This document shows positions 47,157 through 57,515 of a DNA stretch of 64,000 nt, piece after piece. A program made the translations under genes and the position numbers. Within the stretch, counting starts at the first letter, position 1. Each line of letters starts with the position of its first letter. Location: contig NZ_SATR01000009.1 in the NCBI RefSeq assembly GCF_004551525.1, forward strand, positions 21,148 through 85,147, given 5' to 3'. The notes beneath the pieces are model-generated. The model did no database searches. It was not told the origin of the DNA and worked only from the letters and a program-made list of their open reading frames with translations. The DNA is from Vibrio ouci. Lineage in GTDB: Bacteria > Pseudomonadota > Gammaproteobacteria > Enterobacterales > Vibrionaceae.

Positions 47157-48026
47157 TTATTCCTCAAGAGTTCCAGATAAGGACTGTTGAACCTTATCCT
47201 GACGCGAGTCGTTCGGCCAAATTAGTAGCAGGTAACGTAGACGCTCAAAGTCGACGACAGGCTCTGCTTCAATTAAGGCAAACTCGCGGCTTGTATTACG
47301 TTCGACTTCAGCCACATGAGCCACTGGGAAACCTTCTGGGTAAACGCCACCTAGACCTGATGTCACCAGCAAGTCCCCTTCCTCAATATCTAAACTGATT
47401 GGAATATGGTCAAGGTTGATACGATCAGACTTATCTGTGCCAGAAGCAATAATACGAATATCGTTACGGATCACTTGAACTGGGATGGCGCTTAGGCTGT
47501 CAGTTAACAGCAAAACGCGACTATTGTGCGCAGAAACAAACGTTACTTGACCAACAATACCTTTCTCGTTGGCAACCGGCTGCCCGACATAGACGCCATC
47601 GATTTGTCCCTTATCAATCACCACTTGGTGACGATATGGAGAAGTGTCGACCGCCATCACTTCGGTCACGACTTTACGCTCATCACGGATGAACGATGAG
47701 CCAAGTAACTTTCTTAAGCGCTGATTTTCTTCTCGATATTGATCGAGGAGTAATAGGTCATTTTTGAGACGCAGCACTTCACGTTTCAGATTATGAGTGC
47801 TTTCCATATAATCCCGACGGATATTGAAGCGCTCATAAGCACCATCAAACATTACTCGAGGCACGTCCGCTAAATATTGGATAGGAGCGACCATGCTGTT
47901 GAGTAAATAACGCACTTGGGTAAATGCGCCTAAACGACTATCAGCCAGCATAAGGCTGGCTGATAGAATGACGGCAAAAAACAGACGTAGCTGAAGTGAA
48001 GGTCCCTGGCCAAAAATAGGCTTCAT
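47157..48026 (-). CDS. mreC: Cell shape-determining protein MreC
   Basis: This 289-residue bitopic protein has a single N-terminal membrane helix (about 10-30), a coiled coil (about 72-115, LKREVLRLKNDLLLLDQYREEN) and a periplasmic double beta-barrel including VDKGQIDGV-like QVVIDKGQIDGVYVGQPV. It bridges MreB with penicillin-binding protein 2. It lies 56 bp downstream of mreB in the mreBCD operon. Confidence 0.96.
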   Translation of the reverse strand: MKPIFGQGPSLQLRLFFAVILSASLMLADSRLGAFTQVRYLLNSMVAPIQYLADVPRVMFDGAYERFNIRRDYMESTHNLKREVLRLKNDLLLLDQYREENQRLRKLLGSSFIRDERKVVTEVMAVDTSPYRHQVVIDKGQIDGVYVGQPVANEKGIVGQVTFVSAHNSRVLLLTDSLSAIPVQVIRNDIRIIASGTDKSDRINLDHIPISLDIEEGDLLVTSGLGGVYPEGFPVAHVAEVERNTSREFALIEAEPVVDFERLRYLLLIWPNDSRQDKVQQSLSGTLEE

Positions 48027-48082
48027 GAATAGTGAGATCCTTGTATCTTGCCCGCCTCAGCATCACACTGAGGCCACATCGA

Positions 48083-49207
<1,125 letters not shown>

Positions 49208-49278
49208 GAAGTGTAAACATGGGCTGAAACCCGCAATTTCTAACAGATTCCTTACTTAAGCCAAAGAATTTACAATTA

Positions 49279-52200
49279 TTATTGGCCGATCAAGCCTGGT
49301 TCACCGCGGAAGATCACTCGATCGTTACCTCGGTATATACCAAATGTCACAACACTGGATGGATCTTGTTCACCATTCGCATCATCACTGGCTAGATCAT
49401 CATCCCAATTGTAACGAAGCCATGGCATGTCGTTATCGGTATTATCAAGCTCCAGCCATATCTGAGTCTGCTGACGAACCTGAGAGGAATGAGTCACAGT
49501 AATCGAATCGGACTCACCATCATTAACTAGCCCACCATTGGCGAAGCTCAAAGTTTCCGCGGTTTGACCTTCTTCAACCCAGATATTGTTATTGTTGGTC
49601 GATGTGCTTTCACCAAGAATAGTAGACACCGCATCGTCATCACTATTGACTACAAAGCGCCCACCGTTCCAGAACTCAACCCTAAGCGGGATGTTAAGCG
49701 TTGTATTTACGGTGCTGCCCAAGCTATCAAGAGCAACACGGCCAAAGCGCAGGTCGGGTTGGGTTGTTAGTAATCGAGGATCGCTTCCATTTTCTTCAGA
49801 TGACTGATAAGCCACAGGGTCCACATTAGGTAGCCCTTCATCAGTGATCGAGATATTGCTTACTCCATCTCCAATACCATTAAATGGACCGTCTTCATAA
49901 CCAATAGCTGTCGCAGCCTTCTCCCAACAAAGCTCACTAGCACAATTGGTCGTTGGCGAAGATTCAGCAATTTCGAAGGTGCCGATACTGCGGCCAGATG
50001 ACAAGCTCCACTGTTTATTTGGCACTGGGGAATTGAACCGCTCAGTAAAGTCTGGCTCAAAAAGGGCAAAACTTGCCGTTAAGGACGACACAAAACTCGC
50101 ATAATTTTGTACTGTACTCCCATTTGCATTTAACGCTTCAACATCAAATGAGACCCCATCAAAGGGTTGATTCATATAGGCAAATGATTGAGAACTCGGA
50201 TAGTCCCAAACTGGAGTGTTTATCACTCTAAAGAATTTAGGATAAAAGCGACCGATATCTTCGATGTCAGAGTCCAGTTCCATCGTTAAGTAAGTCGCAC
50301 CAGTTTGGAATCGAATCGTCCCTACTTCATTCCACGTATGTGACAGCGTTTGTGTGAGGTTACCACTGTCAAATGATGGAATAGATGTAGGTGTTATTAC
50401 TCCTTGCTGTGGTGGGCTCGTTGGATAAACAAGGCTGTATGTTAATTCAAGAGGCCCATTGTCTAGACCATAGTTACCTGTTTGAGGATAGCTACACTCT
50501 TCATTCATATTGCCTCTGGAATCAGGATGTATGATAGGGATGTAGCTCGCGCTAAACTCATCACCTGAAGCCATGAATCCAGGAGTCCCTGTCGTTGTAG
50601 CTGGGTTCCCATTGGCGCTATTGCTCGTCTCATTAACATTACAGATAGCGATTTTCCAAGGCCTTGAATAGACGTCAAATTCACCTTTTAAGCTTCCGCC
50701 TTCTGAAGGACAACGTTCCTCATCACAGACAAAATTTGAATCTTCAATCTGAACCGTTATATGACCTGATTCTTTGAATGTTAAATCGGCTTGTCGATTA
50801 TTATCATTCAGCACAGCACTAAACTCTAAATCATCGGCTGTAGGAGAAATACTTGGTCGGTTATAATTAAAGCTTGCTGTCGGGCTCCCCGTGTAACCGA
50901 GGTTAATTAGCTGTCCATTATCACTGCAAGCTTTTACGCCAATCGTAATTTGATTATTTTGTCCCGCGATTAGGTATTGGTCATCCACTTCAAACTTGTA
51001 TGGTACATATTTGATCTGCTCGGTATCTTCAAAACTCTGCCCATTCGCGGTGAGACTCGCTTTAAGATCGTAATTACCAATCGAAGATGTTGGATTGGTA
51101 ACGACTCTGTATTTAGCAATACCGTTCGCTTCAGAAATAAAATTAATGGTTAAGTTAGAACCATTTTCTTGTACTAGAGTTGGCTGATACCCAGTAACCA
51201 AGTTACCATCCCTGTCAAACATATGTACTTCAACAATATTCTCAGGATCAGATTCACAGGTTAGGTGGTAGTTGAATGGTTTGATCTCTATAGAAGAGAG
51301 AGACGGTGTCGGTTGAGACTCACAACTCAGAGGGTAGATCTTATTTTTGCTACCACTAATAGCAATACTGTGGGCCGTAATACCACCACGAATTTGGTTG
51401 TTACTACCATTAATAATGAACCCATTGCTGTTGTTATCAGCCCCTGGGTCTATATAGAAAAATGCATTGATGACATAGTTTCCATCGTCACCATCAAAGC
51501 TCGGGATGACAATTCCCGAATCACTTCCATGACCTACAAATAACAGCTCGTGGCTACTTCCTAGCTGATTTATCTTTACGTTCTTAGCGTCAAACTCAAT
51601 CTCTTTATAATGAATAATACTTGGAGCTAGCACCTCCAGTTGTGCGTTCTGTTCACCAAACTCGAGTTCTTCTATCCAATAATGCCCACCTGTTAATTGC
51701 AGCTTAGCATTCTGGTCTATTGTGACCTCATCATAATAGCCACTGTTCAACTGACAAGTTTGGTCATCGGCACAGTTATAATCTCTAGATCCCCCGTTAA
51801 AGTCTGGACTAGGCATAGGCAACGACCCATGGACTTTGCTAGCATCAAAGCTACATACTCCGATAGAACCGTTCGGGTACTCACATAAGTTTGCAGGCTG
51901 AATTATAGTGAGGAACGAATACTTAGGATCGTTATTCACTGGATAGATACGATTATCAACCCCTCCTACTTGCATTGCCCCGAAAGGCGCTGGAGTTGTT
52001 GTGTATACGTTAGTTTGAAGCCCATTAGGTACATAATCACATACATTAATTTCAAAAGGTGGAGGGTCAACTGACTCACTACACTCAATGTTATTAATTC
52101 CCCCCGAAACATCTGGATTATGCTCTCCATTTTCAAGAGATTGAATTTTCTGTTCAATAAGAGTCCAACCATTACCTGAATCACGGTAATAGCTCAACTG

Positions 52201-52488
52201 ACTTGATTTGTTTGTTTTACGATAATCGCTAACTATGCGAATTTGATAAGTATCGCCTGTAACTAAAGTCTCATCAGTAAACACTGATGACTCTGCCCTA
52301 ACTTTAGTATTCCACAGAGTATATCCATGCCCACCTTGCTGAAGAAAAAAAGACTGATACTCATCCGTGGCAGTAACGGTAAATGAAACCGTGAAGTCAT
52401 CCTTACCTTTGTAGTGGCAAGCGGCTACAGCCATAGATGAAAACAGTAGTGATACTAACAGCAATGAAAACAAACGAACTAACTTCAT
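49279..52488 (-). CDS. mshQ: MSHA biogenesis protein MshQ
   Basis: This very large 1069-residue secreted or surface protein ends the pilus structural operon. The signal peptide (about 1-24) ends MAVAACHY. The rest is strand-rich and Asn/Ser/Thr-rich with paired cysteines and Ig-like repeats, ending FGIYRGNDRVIFRGEPGL, the usual C-terminus of MshQ (DUF6701-like). Function is not defined. A tip adhesin or minor structural role is commonly suspected. ATG 52488 is chosen with GAGGGA upstream. It overlaps no gene but starts three bases after mshP. Confidence 0.88.
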   Translation of the reverse strand: MKLVRLFSLLLVSLLFSSMAVAACHYKGKDDFTVSFTVTATDEYQSFFLQQGGHGYTLWNTKVRAESSVFTDETLVTGDTYQIRIVSDYRKTNKSSQLSYYRDSGNGWTLIEQKIQSLENGEHNPDVSGGINNIECSESVDPPPFEINVCDYVPNGLQTNVYTTTPAPFGAMQVGGVDNRIYPVNNDPKYSFLTIIQPANLCEYPNGSIGVCSFDASKVHGSLPMPSPDFNGGSRDYNCADDQTCQLNSGYYDEVTIDQNAKLQLTGGHYWIEELEFGEQNAQLEVLAPSIIHYKEIEFDAKNVKINQLGSSHELLFVGHGSDSGIVIPSFDGDDGNYVINAFFYIDPGADNNSNGFIINGSNNQIRGGITAHSIAISGSKNKIYPLSCESQPTPSLSSIEIKPFNYHLTCESDPENIVEVHMFDRDGNLVTGYQPTLVQENGSNLTINFISEANGIAKYRVVTNPTSSIGNYDLKASLTANGQSFEDTEQIKYVPYKFEVDDQYLIAGQNNQITIGVKACSDNGQLINLGYTGSPTASFNYNRPSISPTADDLEFSAVLNDNNRQADLTFKESGHITVQIEDSNFVCDEERCPSEGGSLKGEFDVYSRPWKIAICNVNETSNSANGNPATTTGTPGFMASGDEFSASYIPIIHPDSRGNMNEECSYPQTGNYGLDNGPLELTYSLVYPTSPPQQGVITPTSIPSFDSGNLTQTLSHTWNEVGTIRFQTGATYLTMELDSDIEDIGRFYPKFFRVINTPVWDYPSSQSFAYMNQPFDGVSFDVEALNANGSTVQNYASFVSSLTASFALFEPDFTERFNSPVPNKQWSLSSGRSIGTFEIAESSPTTNCASELCWEKAATAIGYEDGPFNGIGDGVSNISITDEGLPNVDPVAYQSSEENGSDPRLLTTQPDLRFGRVALDSLGSTVNTTLNIPLRVEFWNGGRFVVNSDDDAVSTILGESTSTNNNNIWVEEGQTAETLSFANGGLVNDGESDSITVTHSSQVRQQTQIWLELDNTDNDMPWLRYNWDDDLASDDANGEQDPSSVVTFGIYRGNDRVIFRGEPGLIGQ

Positions 52489-52490
52489 TC

Positions 52491-52937
52491 TTAGTCCCTC
52501 AGCCACACTTGCTGACTACGTTGCACTTCATGGATGCCTGTTCCGCAACTAACTGTTGATTGCAAAATATAAAATGTTCGGTCATCAAGCTCACCTCTGT
52601 CTTCACACTCTAGCTCTTGCAGCGCGCACGAAGCTGTCGCACTCGTAATCAACGTCTGCTCAATGAAACCTCTAATATCACCGCTAGCATCAAGCCTTGA
52701 GCCTGTACAAATTAAACCAACATTATCCGTATTTTCATCTGGGTACATCTCAGTCAGTACATACTCGTTAGCAGAATGACTCAATAACCAAGCTTGTGTG
52801 CCTAGAACTCCACGCGTGGTGGAGTCTCGACTTGACCAACTGGTTAGATTCAAACTGGTCGCCAGATAGCCCATCACCAAGATAACGAAGATAACAATGA
52901 TCAGCATGCTGCCGCTTTGCTTTGACTTACGGGACAT
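52491..52937 (-). CDS. mshP: MSHA biogenesis protein MshP
   Basis: This 148-residue minor pilin-like protein has an N-terminal hydrophobic helix (about 9-32, GSMLIIVIFVILVMGYLATS) without the classical FTLIE motif, which resembles PilX/GspK-type minor pilins. Two or more cysteine pairs follow. It overlaps mshO by 11 bp, and AGGTGA serves as its ribosome site inside mshO. Confidence 0.9.
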   Translation of the reverse strand: MSRKSKQSGSMLIIVIFVILVMGYLATSLNLTSWSSRDSTTRGVLGTQAWLLSHSANEYVLTEMYPDENTDNVGLICTGSRLDASGDIRGFIEQTLITSATASCALQELECEDRGELDDRTFYILQSTVSCGTGIHEVQRSQQVWLRD

Positions 52938-53637
52938 TGATCACCTGTATATCTTGATTATAGGTAGAGGACTCGCCATTTAACTCAAAAGTAAGCGTCA
53001 CATTCACCACTCCATTGTGCTGAACATCGGCAGCTTGATAAGTGAGTTGGTTGCCGTTTCCCGCTAACTTGTCGGTAACAGTCATGCCATTACGGGTTAT
53101 TCGGGTTCCTGCGATGCAATAAGTCACCTGCTCATTACCGTCAAAGATAAAGTGACGATTACTGACTGAGCCACCAACCAAATCTTGTGCTCCACTGGCA
53201 AAGCTAAATACATTGTCTTCGACCAGATCCGCACTTTCGACAGAATAGATATTGTCGAGATCATTTAAGTTCGCTGCTGAGCGGGTTGGATTGATGATTA
53301 AACGCTGCGTTGCGCTGGCACCACTTACCGATGCTGAATTACTGACGATGAAGTTCAAATCTGCACCAGACACTGCGTAAAAGCCTGAGTCCGCAATAGA
53401 ATAAAACGACACGCAATTACTGCCATCGCCTTCAAACATGTTTGGTACGGCGTGACGAACTTCACGAGACATCTTCTCTAGCACAAAAGAGGCTTCCGTC
53501 TGCAGTCGGTAACGCTCGACTGAGCCAAAATAGCCAGTAACACCTAGATTAGTAAAGTTGGCGATCCCAAGTAATAGTATCGCCGACACAATCAGCGCCA
53601 ACACCATTTCAATCAGGGTAAAGCCTTGGTTCCGCAT
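52927..53637 (-). CDS. mshO: MSHA minor pilin MshO
   Basis: This 236-residue prepilin has a four-residue leader MRNQ then G/FTLIEM, cut after Gly by the prepilin peptidase, and a hydrophobic N-terminal helix. It resembles PilW/GspJ minor pilins that prime fibre assembly. The ATG overlaps the mshD stop codon (TGATG), showing tight coupling. Confidence 0.92.
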   Translation of the reverse strand: MRNQGFTLIEMVLALIVSAILLLGIANFTNLGVTGYFGSVERYRLQTEASFVLEKMSREVRHAVPNMFEGDGSNCVSFYSIADSGFYAVSGADLNFIVSNSASVSGASATQRLIINPTRSAANLNDLDNIYSVESADLVEDNVFSFASGAQDLVGGSVSNRHFIFDGNEQVTYCIAGTRITRNGMTVTDKLAGNGNQLTYQAADVQHNGVVNVTLTFELNGESSTYNQDIQVINVP

Positions 53638-54014
53638 CAGTACTCTCCCTTAAAGCCAGTAAAAGTAATCGGCGGTTGGCTACTTGCTGTAATGGTTAAA
53701 GAAATCTGCTGTAAATTCGCCGCGCCACTCACTGGGTCAATATCGATATCCAATACAAAATTGGCATAGCTAGGGTCTAGGTTGTCGATGATATTTTCTG
53801 CGGCACTGGCAAGAGAGGTTACGCTGGTATCAACAGAGAGCATGTCGGTCATCACACTCTGCCCCAGAGCCGAACTGCGGGAAAAGTAATGGTACTCGCC
53901 AGATTGAGATAATTGAGGTGCAAGAAAAGAAGAAAAGATAACCACAGCGACACCTAAAATAATCGTCACAATAACAGCTTCAAATAAGGTGAACCCATAC
54001 GCTGACTTTCTCAT
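53637..54014 (-). CDS. mshD: MSHA minor pilin MshD
   Basis: This 125-residue prepilin has leader MRKSAYG then FTLFEA and a hydrophobic helix. ATG 54014 is chosen over a GTG nine bases earlier because it overlaps the mshC stop (TAATG) with GGGGTG upstream. It is a short type II minor pilin (PilV/GspI-like). I saw no disruption. Confidence 0.9.
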   Translation of the reverse strand: MRKSAYGFTLFEAVIVTIILGVAVVIFSSFLAPQLSQSGEYHYFSRSSALGQSVMTDMLSVDTSVTSLASAAENIIDNLDPSYANFVLDIDIDPVSGAANLQQISLTITASSQPPITFTGFKGEY

Positions 54015-54535
54015 TATATGCACCCCGAGTTTTGCGGAAAAACAAAGCCTTCACTATTGATACAGACCCAAGAGCTGTTCGAGCCATCTAGTGTAGAGAT
54101 ACGAATATCAATATTCCCACCTTCTACCGTCGCACTGGTCGGGTTGCCAAGTAAATCAAAACTCACTCGATTATCATTAGCAGTGATGGCGAATTGGTAA
54201 TTGTCAGTCAGCACAACATCACTTCTTTGTTCAGCACGGTTAAGCGTTAAGTCGCACCCTTCTACAGAGCCTAAACAGTTGGTTGAAGTAGTACCAATCG
54301 CCCTTGTGGCCAGTATGAAGTTTTGGTTGGTATTGACCCCGTTATATTGCATGCGATTAACTTGTATTTGGCGCACCAAAGCAATGGTTTGGTCTTGTAG
54401 CGCATACAGCTCGTAGTCTTGACGTCCCGAAAAACGCGTTGCCGCGACGACTGACACGATAGCAAGTAACAGAATAACAACGACTAACTCTGTAAGAGTG
54501 AAACCTTGAGATGAGGAGTTAGGCTTTGCTTCCAT
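54014..54535 (-). CDS. mshC: MSHA minor pilin MshC
   Basis: This 173-residue prepilin has leader MEAKPNSSSQG then FTLTEL and a hydrophobic helix, like GspH/FimT minor pilins. Cysteine pairs are visible in the C-terminal globular part (NCLGSVEGC and the final SGC). It follows mshA after a partial terminator, so it is expressed less than the major pilin. Confidence 0.93.
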   Translation of the reverse strand: MEAKPNSSSQGFTLTELVVVILLLAIVSVVAATRFSGRQDYELYALQDQTIALVRQIQVNRMQYNGVNTNQNFILATRAIGTTSTNCLGSVEGCDLTLNRAEQRSDVVLTDNYQFAITANDNRVSFDLLGNPTSATVEGGNIDIRISTLDGSNSSWVCINSEGFVFPQNSGCI

Positions 54536-54644
54536 GAGGCACCTAAGTGATTATTTTTTCTACTTATACAGTATAAAAGAGAACAGCAATTAAAGGGAAT
54601 GTTTTGCGGTTATTTGAGAAGGATTAAAAGAAATTAATTCAGGC

Positions 54645-54672
54645 AAAGAAAAGGCCAGCGAATGCTGGCCTG
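54645..54672 (-). terminator. Terminator-like hairpin after mshA
   Basis: AGGCCAGC, loop GAAT, GCTGGCCT (54652-54671) is perfect and is followed on the minus strand by TTTTCTTT. It separates the major pilin from mshC in the same operon and can explain surplus MshA relative to minor pilins by partial read-through. Confidence 0.75.
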
Positions 54673-54686
54673 TAGAAAAGAATTTA

Positions 54687-55142
54687 CTAGTTACAGCCGT
54701 CTGTATCAACAACAGCCACAGCAGCACTAGCAACATTCGTTCCTGTTGCCTGAGTATATTGCACGGCACAAGTTGCATCCGTTGTACCTTCAAAGCTATA
54801 AGTGATACTTGTCGCTGTACTAGCAACAACATCCCAATCAGTTCCTAAACCAACTACTGCAGCTCCGATACCCGTAGCTGTCGCTGTAGGATAACCAAAA
54901 ACAGTATCGATACCATCTACGTCTGTTGGGTTTGTATCACTTGCTTCTACGCCATCAATTGCAGCTTTACCGTAAACGATACCAGCTGCACCATCAATAG
55001 CGCCCTTCAAGCCTTGCAGTGAAGCTTGGCGCGCATCCGATTGCAAGTTCAAAAAGCGTGGTGCTGCAGTCACTGCAAGAATACCAAGAATAACAATTAC
55101 CACCACTAGTTCAATTAGGGTGAAACCGCCTTGTCTTTTCAT
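54687..55142 (-). CDS. mshA: MSHA major pilin MshA
   Basis: MshA is the main subunit of the mannose-sensitive haemagglutinin pilus used in surface sensing and attachment. The 151-residue precursor has leader MKRQGG then FTLIELVVV, cleaved and N-methylated by the prepilin peptidase. A long hydrophobic helix precedes the variable Ala/Thr/Asp-rich globular head, with Cys near 124 and in the C-terminal DGCN likely forming a disulfide. It lies 34 bp from mshB and before a partial terminator. Confidence 0.96.
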   Translation of the reverse strand: MKRQGGFTLIELVVVIVILGILAVTAAPRFLNLQSDARQASLQGLKGAIDGAAGIVYGKAAIDGVEASDTNPTDVDGIDTVFGYPTATATGIGAAVVGLGTDWDVVASTATSITYSFEGTTDATCAVQYTQATGTNVASAAVAVVDTDGCN

Positions 55143-55176
55143 AGTTTAACTCTCTCTATGGATAATATTTGCAGCA

Positions 55177-55743
55177 CTACTGCAACGTTACGGTCACACG
55201 ACCAGTTTCAATTTCATACACAAACTGATGGTCGCTATTGCCTTCTTGCTGCACATAAGTACAGGTAGAGGCGCCGTTATCAGCTTGCGCAGAGTATTTA
55301 ATATTCGAGTCGGTTGCGGCGTCTGCCACGGTACCAACTCGAGGTGGATTCTGGAGTAAGTTTTCCATTAAATCGATACAAGCTTGATCATCAAGGCTAG
55401 TTGGAAAACTACTGTTGTCTGTATTCAGGCCGTACGGGTAACCATCACGGAAATCACCGCCAGTTTGATCTGAGCTTGTTAGCCAAAAATCAATACCATC
55501 ATAGTTAACTGTATTACGCACTTCGGTATTAATCGTCAGCGATGGCCTTGCTTCTGCTTCCCATTGAGCGCGAGCAGAAAGTACACCTGTCGCATAGCCA
55601 CCAGCCACACCTTCAACACTGGCTTTTTTAGCCTCGTCAGTGACATCTAAAAAGCGAGGCAATGCCGCTACAGCTAACAAGCCGACGACAACAATAACGA
55701 CCACTAGCTCAACTAAAGAAAAACCAGATTGTTTGTTAAACAT
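55177..55743 (-). CDS. mshB: MSHA pilin-like protein MshB
   Basis: This 188-residue prepilin has leader MFNKQSG then FSLVELVVVI, followed by a PRFLDVTDEA helix resembling MshA. It is probably a minor pilin or accessory subunit, and Cys near 120 and 160 may pair. ATG 55743 gives a normal leader. A GTG nine bases earlier is not needed. It begins the structural operon, with a promoter upstream. Confidence 0.93.
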   Translation of the reverse strand: MFNKQSGFSLVELVVVIVVVGLLAVAALPRFLDVTDEAKKASVEGVAGGYATGVLSARAQWEAEARPSLTINTEVRNTVNYDGIDFWLTSSDQTGGDFRDGYPYGLNTDNSSFPTSLDDQACIDLMENLLQNPPRVGTVADAATDSNIKYSAQADNGASTCTYVQQEGNSDHQFVYEIETGRVTVTLQ

Positions 55744-55774
55744 AATAATCACTACTCACTATTTAGTACACCGT

Positions 55775-55780
55775 ATTATA
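55775..55780 (-). promoter_or_regulatory. -10 element of the MSHA structural operon
   Basis: A perfect TATAAT on the minus strand, 32 bp before mshB, in the short gap after mshF. A promoter upstream of mshB is known in V. cholerae. A good -35 match at 16-18 spacing was not found. Confidence 0.5.
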
Positions 55781-55822
55781 CGTAATTTATACATTTGCGC
55801 TACTAATCAACACGTCAAAAAA

Positions 55823-56302
55823 TCAATTCGCCAAAAATCCGACCTTTGCGGAAAATTTATTATTAATCAAACCAATAGAGATAAATTGTTCTTGATTATA
55901 CAAGTAATTACAACGATAAGAAGAGCCAATAAACTCACTTTCAATTGCGACCGGAAAACTGCCTAACACCTCTTTTTCCGGATAAAGAATATCCAGCAAA
56001 AAAGCACAATCTTTTTGCTGCTGAACATTCATCGGCAAAACCCAACCTGAATCTGTATAAGTAATCAATTTACCATCCAACTCTAGAGTCTGTTTTTGCC
56101 CAGCAAGCAACCACTGCTGCTTGTAGTAACCTGCTTGCTCAATCACTCGTTTGCTCGCCACTAAAAATGCGGTGTCACTTGCCTCTCGCTCAACCTCTTT
56201 CCAAACGAGTAAGAAACTCATCACCAAAATAATGATAACTAGCAGCCAGATAACCAAACGCGAACGCTCAAGGTTGGTGATCAAGCTAGCCTTTGATGGC
56301 AT
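55823..56302 (-). CDS. mshF: MSHA biogenesis protein MshF
   Basis: This 159-residue protein has one N-terminal membrane helix (about 16-34, RLVIWLLVIIILVMSFLLVW) and a periplasmic domain with two cysteines. Its role in pilus assembly is undefined. It overlaps mshG by 17 bp, indicating coupled translation, and is the last gene of the secretory operon. Confidence 0.88.
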   Translation of the reverse strand: MPSKASLITNLERSRLVIWLLVIIILVMSFLLVWKEVEREASDTAFLVASKRVIEQAGYYKQQWLLAGQKQTLELDGKLITYTDSGWVLPMNVQQQKDCAFLLDILYPEKEVLGSFPVAIESEFIGSSYRCNYLYNQEQFISIGLINNKFSAKVGFLAN

Positions 56303-57506
56303 CGAGCATTCCCCACATTGGTAAGAAGATGCCCAGTGCTAAAATCAACACCATGCCCGCAACAATCACCAATAAGATCGGCTCAATTCTCGCGGTCAGT
56401 GTTTTTAGATCATAGTCAACTTCACGGTCATAAAAATCAGCGACTTCTAACAGTAGCTCATCAATGCGGCCCGTCTCTTCACCCACCGATATCATCTGAA
56501 TAACCAGAGGAGTGAAAACCCCACTGTTAATTGCGGTTGATGAAATGGTGCCACCTGCCTCAATTGAGGACTTCATTTCAAGCAATCTGTTTTCCAAAAA
56601 CTTATTGCCCAGCGCCTCTGCTGACAAAGCTAACGACTGGTTCAATGGCACGCCAGCCTTGAGCATCAACGCGAAAGTTCGCGAGAAACGAGACAATTGA
56701 GCACGATTAATCAACTCACCAACAACCGGCATACGTAAACGGAACTTATCCCACTTTTCACGTCCATTGGCGGTATTGAGCCAAGCTTTAAACGCAAAAC
56801 CCATTGCCACCATAGCAACCAGCATCATCATCCAATAATTTACAAAAAATTCTGAGGTCGCTATCAATATTCTAGTCGGTAGTGGCAGATCCACACCAAA
56901 GCGCGCAAACATGCTCGAAAACTGTGGAATAACTTTTACGTTAAGTACAAACATCGCCACCGTAATAAAGCTGATGACAAAGGTCGGATAACGCATCGCG
57001 GTCTTTATTCGCTTACGAGTCTCTACCTCTTGTTCATAGTAGTTGGCAAGTTGCAGCAGCGCTTCATCAAGTCGACCCGTGTTTTCCCCGACATGAATCA
57101 TTGACACAAATAGCGGACTAAACACTTTAGGAAACATCTGCATTGAACTTGATAGACTTCTACCGTTAGTCAGCTCTTGCGTCACATCTTCCAGTGCATC
57201 TTGTAACTGCTTGTTGGAGCTGTTTTGGCTTAGCCCTTTCATTGAGCGCAGTAAAGGCACACCAGCCTTGGTTAAGCTGTATAACTGACGACAGAAGATC
57301 ACCAATACTTCAAGAGGCACTGCTGGCGTCAGTAGCGCTTTGAAATCTATATTAAGAGCACTCTTTCCCCCACCAGCTTTAATGCTGATAGGGATAATAC
57401 CTTTATTCATCAGTTGCTCGACGACAGCGTCTTGCGTCGGCGCGTCTATATGACCCGAGACGGAAGAACCGTCACTGTTTCGCCCTTGATAATGAAAACT
57501 TGGCAT
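56286..57506 (-). CDS. mshG: MSHA inner-membrane platform protein MshG
   Basis: This 406-residue PilC/GspF-family polytopic protein forms the inner-membrane platform on which MshE acts. Two tandem PilC repeats are visible (about 70-190 and 275-395), each with conserved GE-T-GR motifs such as VGENTGRLDEALL and VGEETGRIDELLL, and three membrane helices. It starts 9 bp after mshE. Confidence 0.96.
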   Translation of the reverse strand: MPSFHYQGRNSDGSSVSGHIDAPTQDAVVEQLMNKGIIPISIKAGGGKSALNIDFKALLTPAVPLEVLVIFCRQLYSLTKAGVPLLRSMKGLSQNSSNKQLQDALEDVTQELTNGRSLSSSMQMFPKVFSPLFVSMIHVGENTGRLDEALLQLANYYEQEVETRKRIKTAMRYPTFVISFITVAMFVLNVKVIPQFSSMFARFGVDLPLPTRILIATSEFFVNYWMMMLVAMVAMGFAFKAWLNTANGREKWDKFRLRMPVVGELINRAQLSRFSRTFALMLKAGVPLNQSLALSAEALGNKFLENRLLEMKSSIEAGGTISSTAINSGVFTPLVIQMISVGEETGRIDELLLEVADFYDREVDYDLKTLTARIEPILLVIVAGMVLILALGIFLPMWGMLDAIKG

Positions 57507-57515
57507 AACCTAGGC

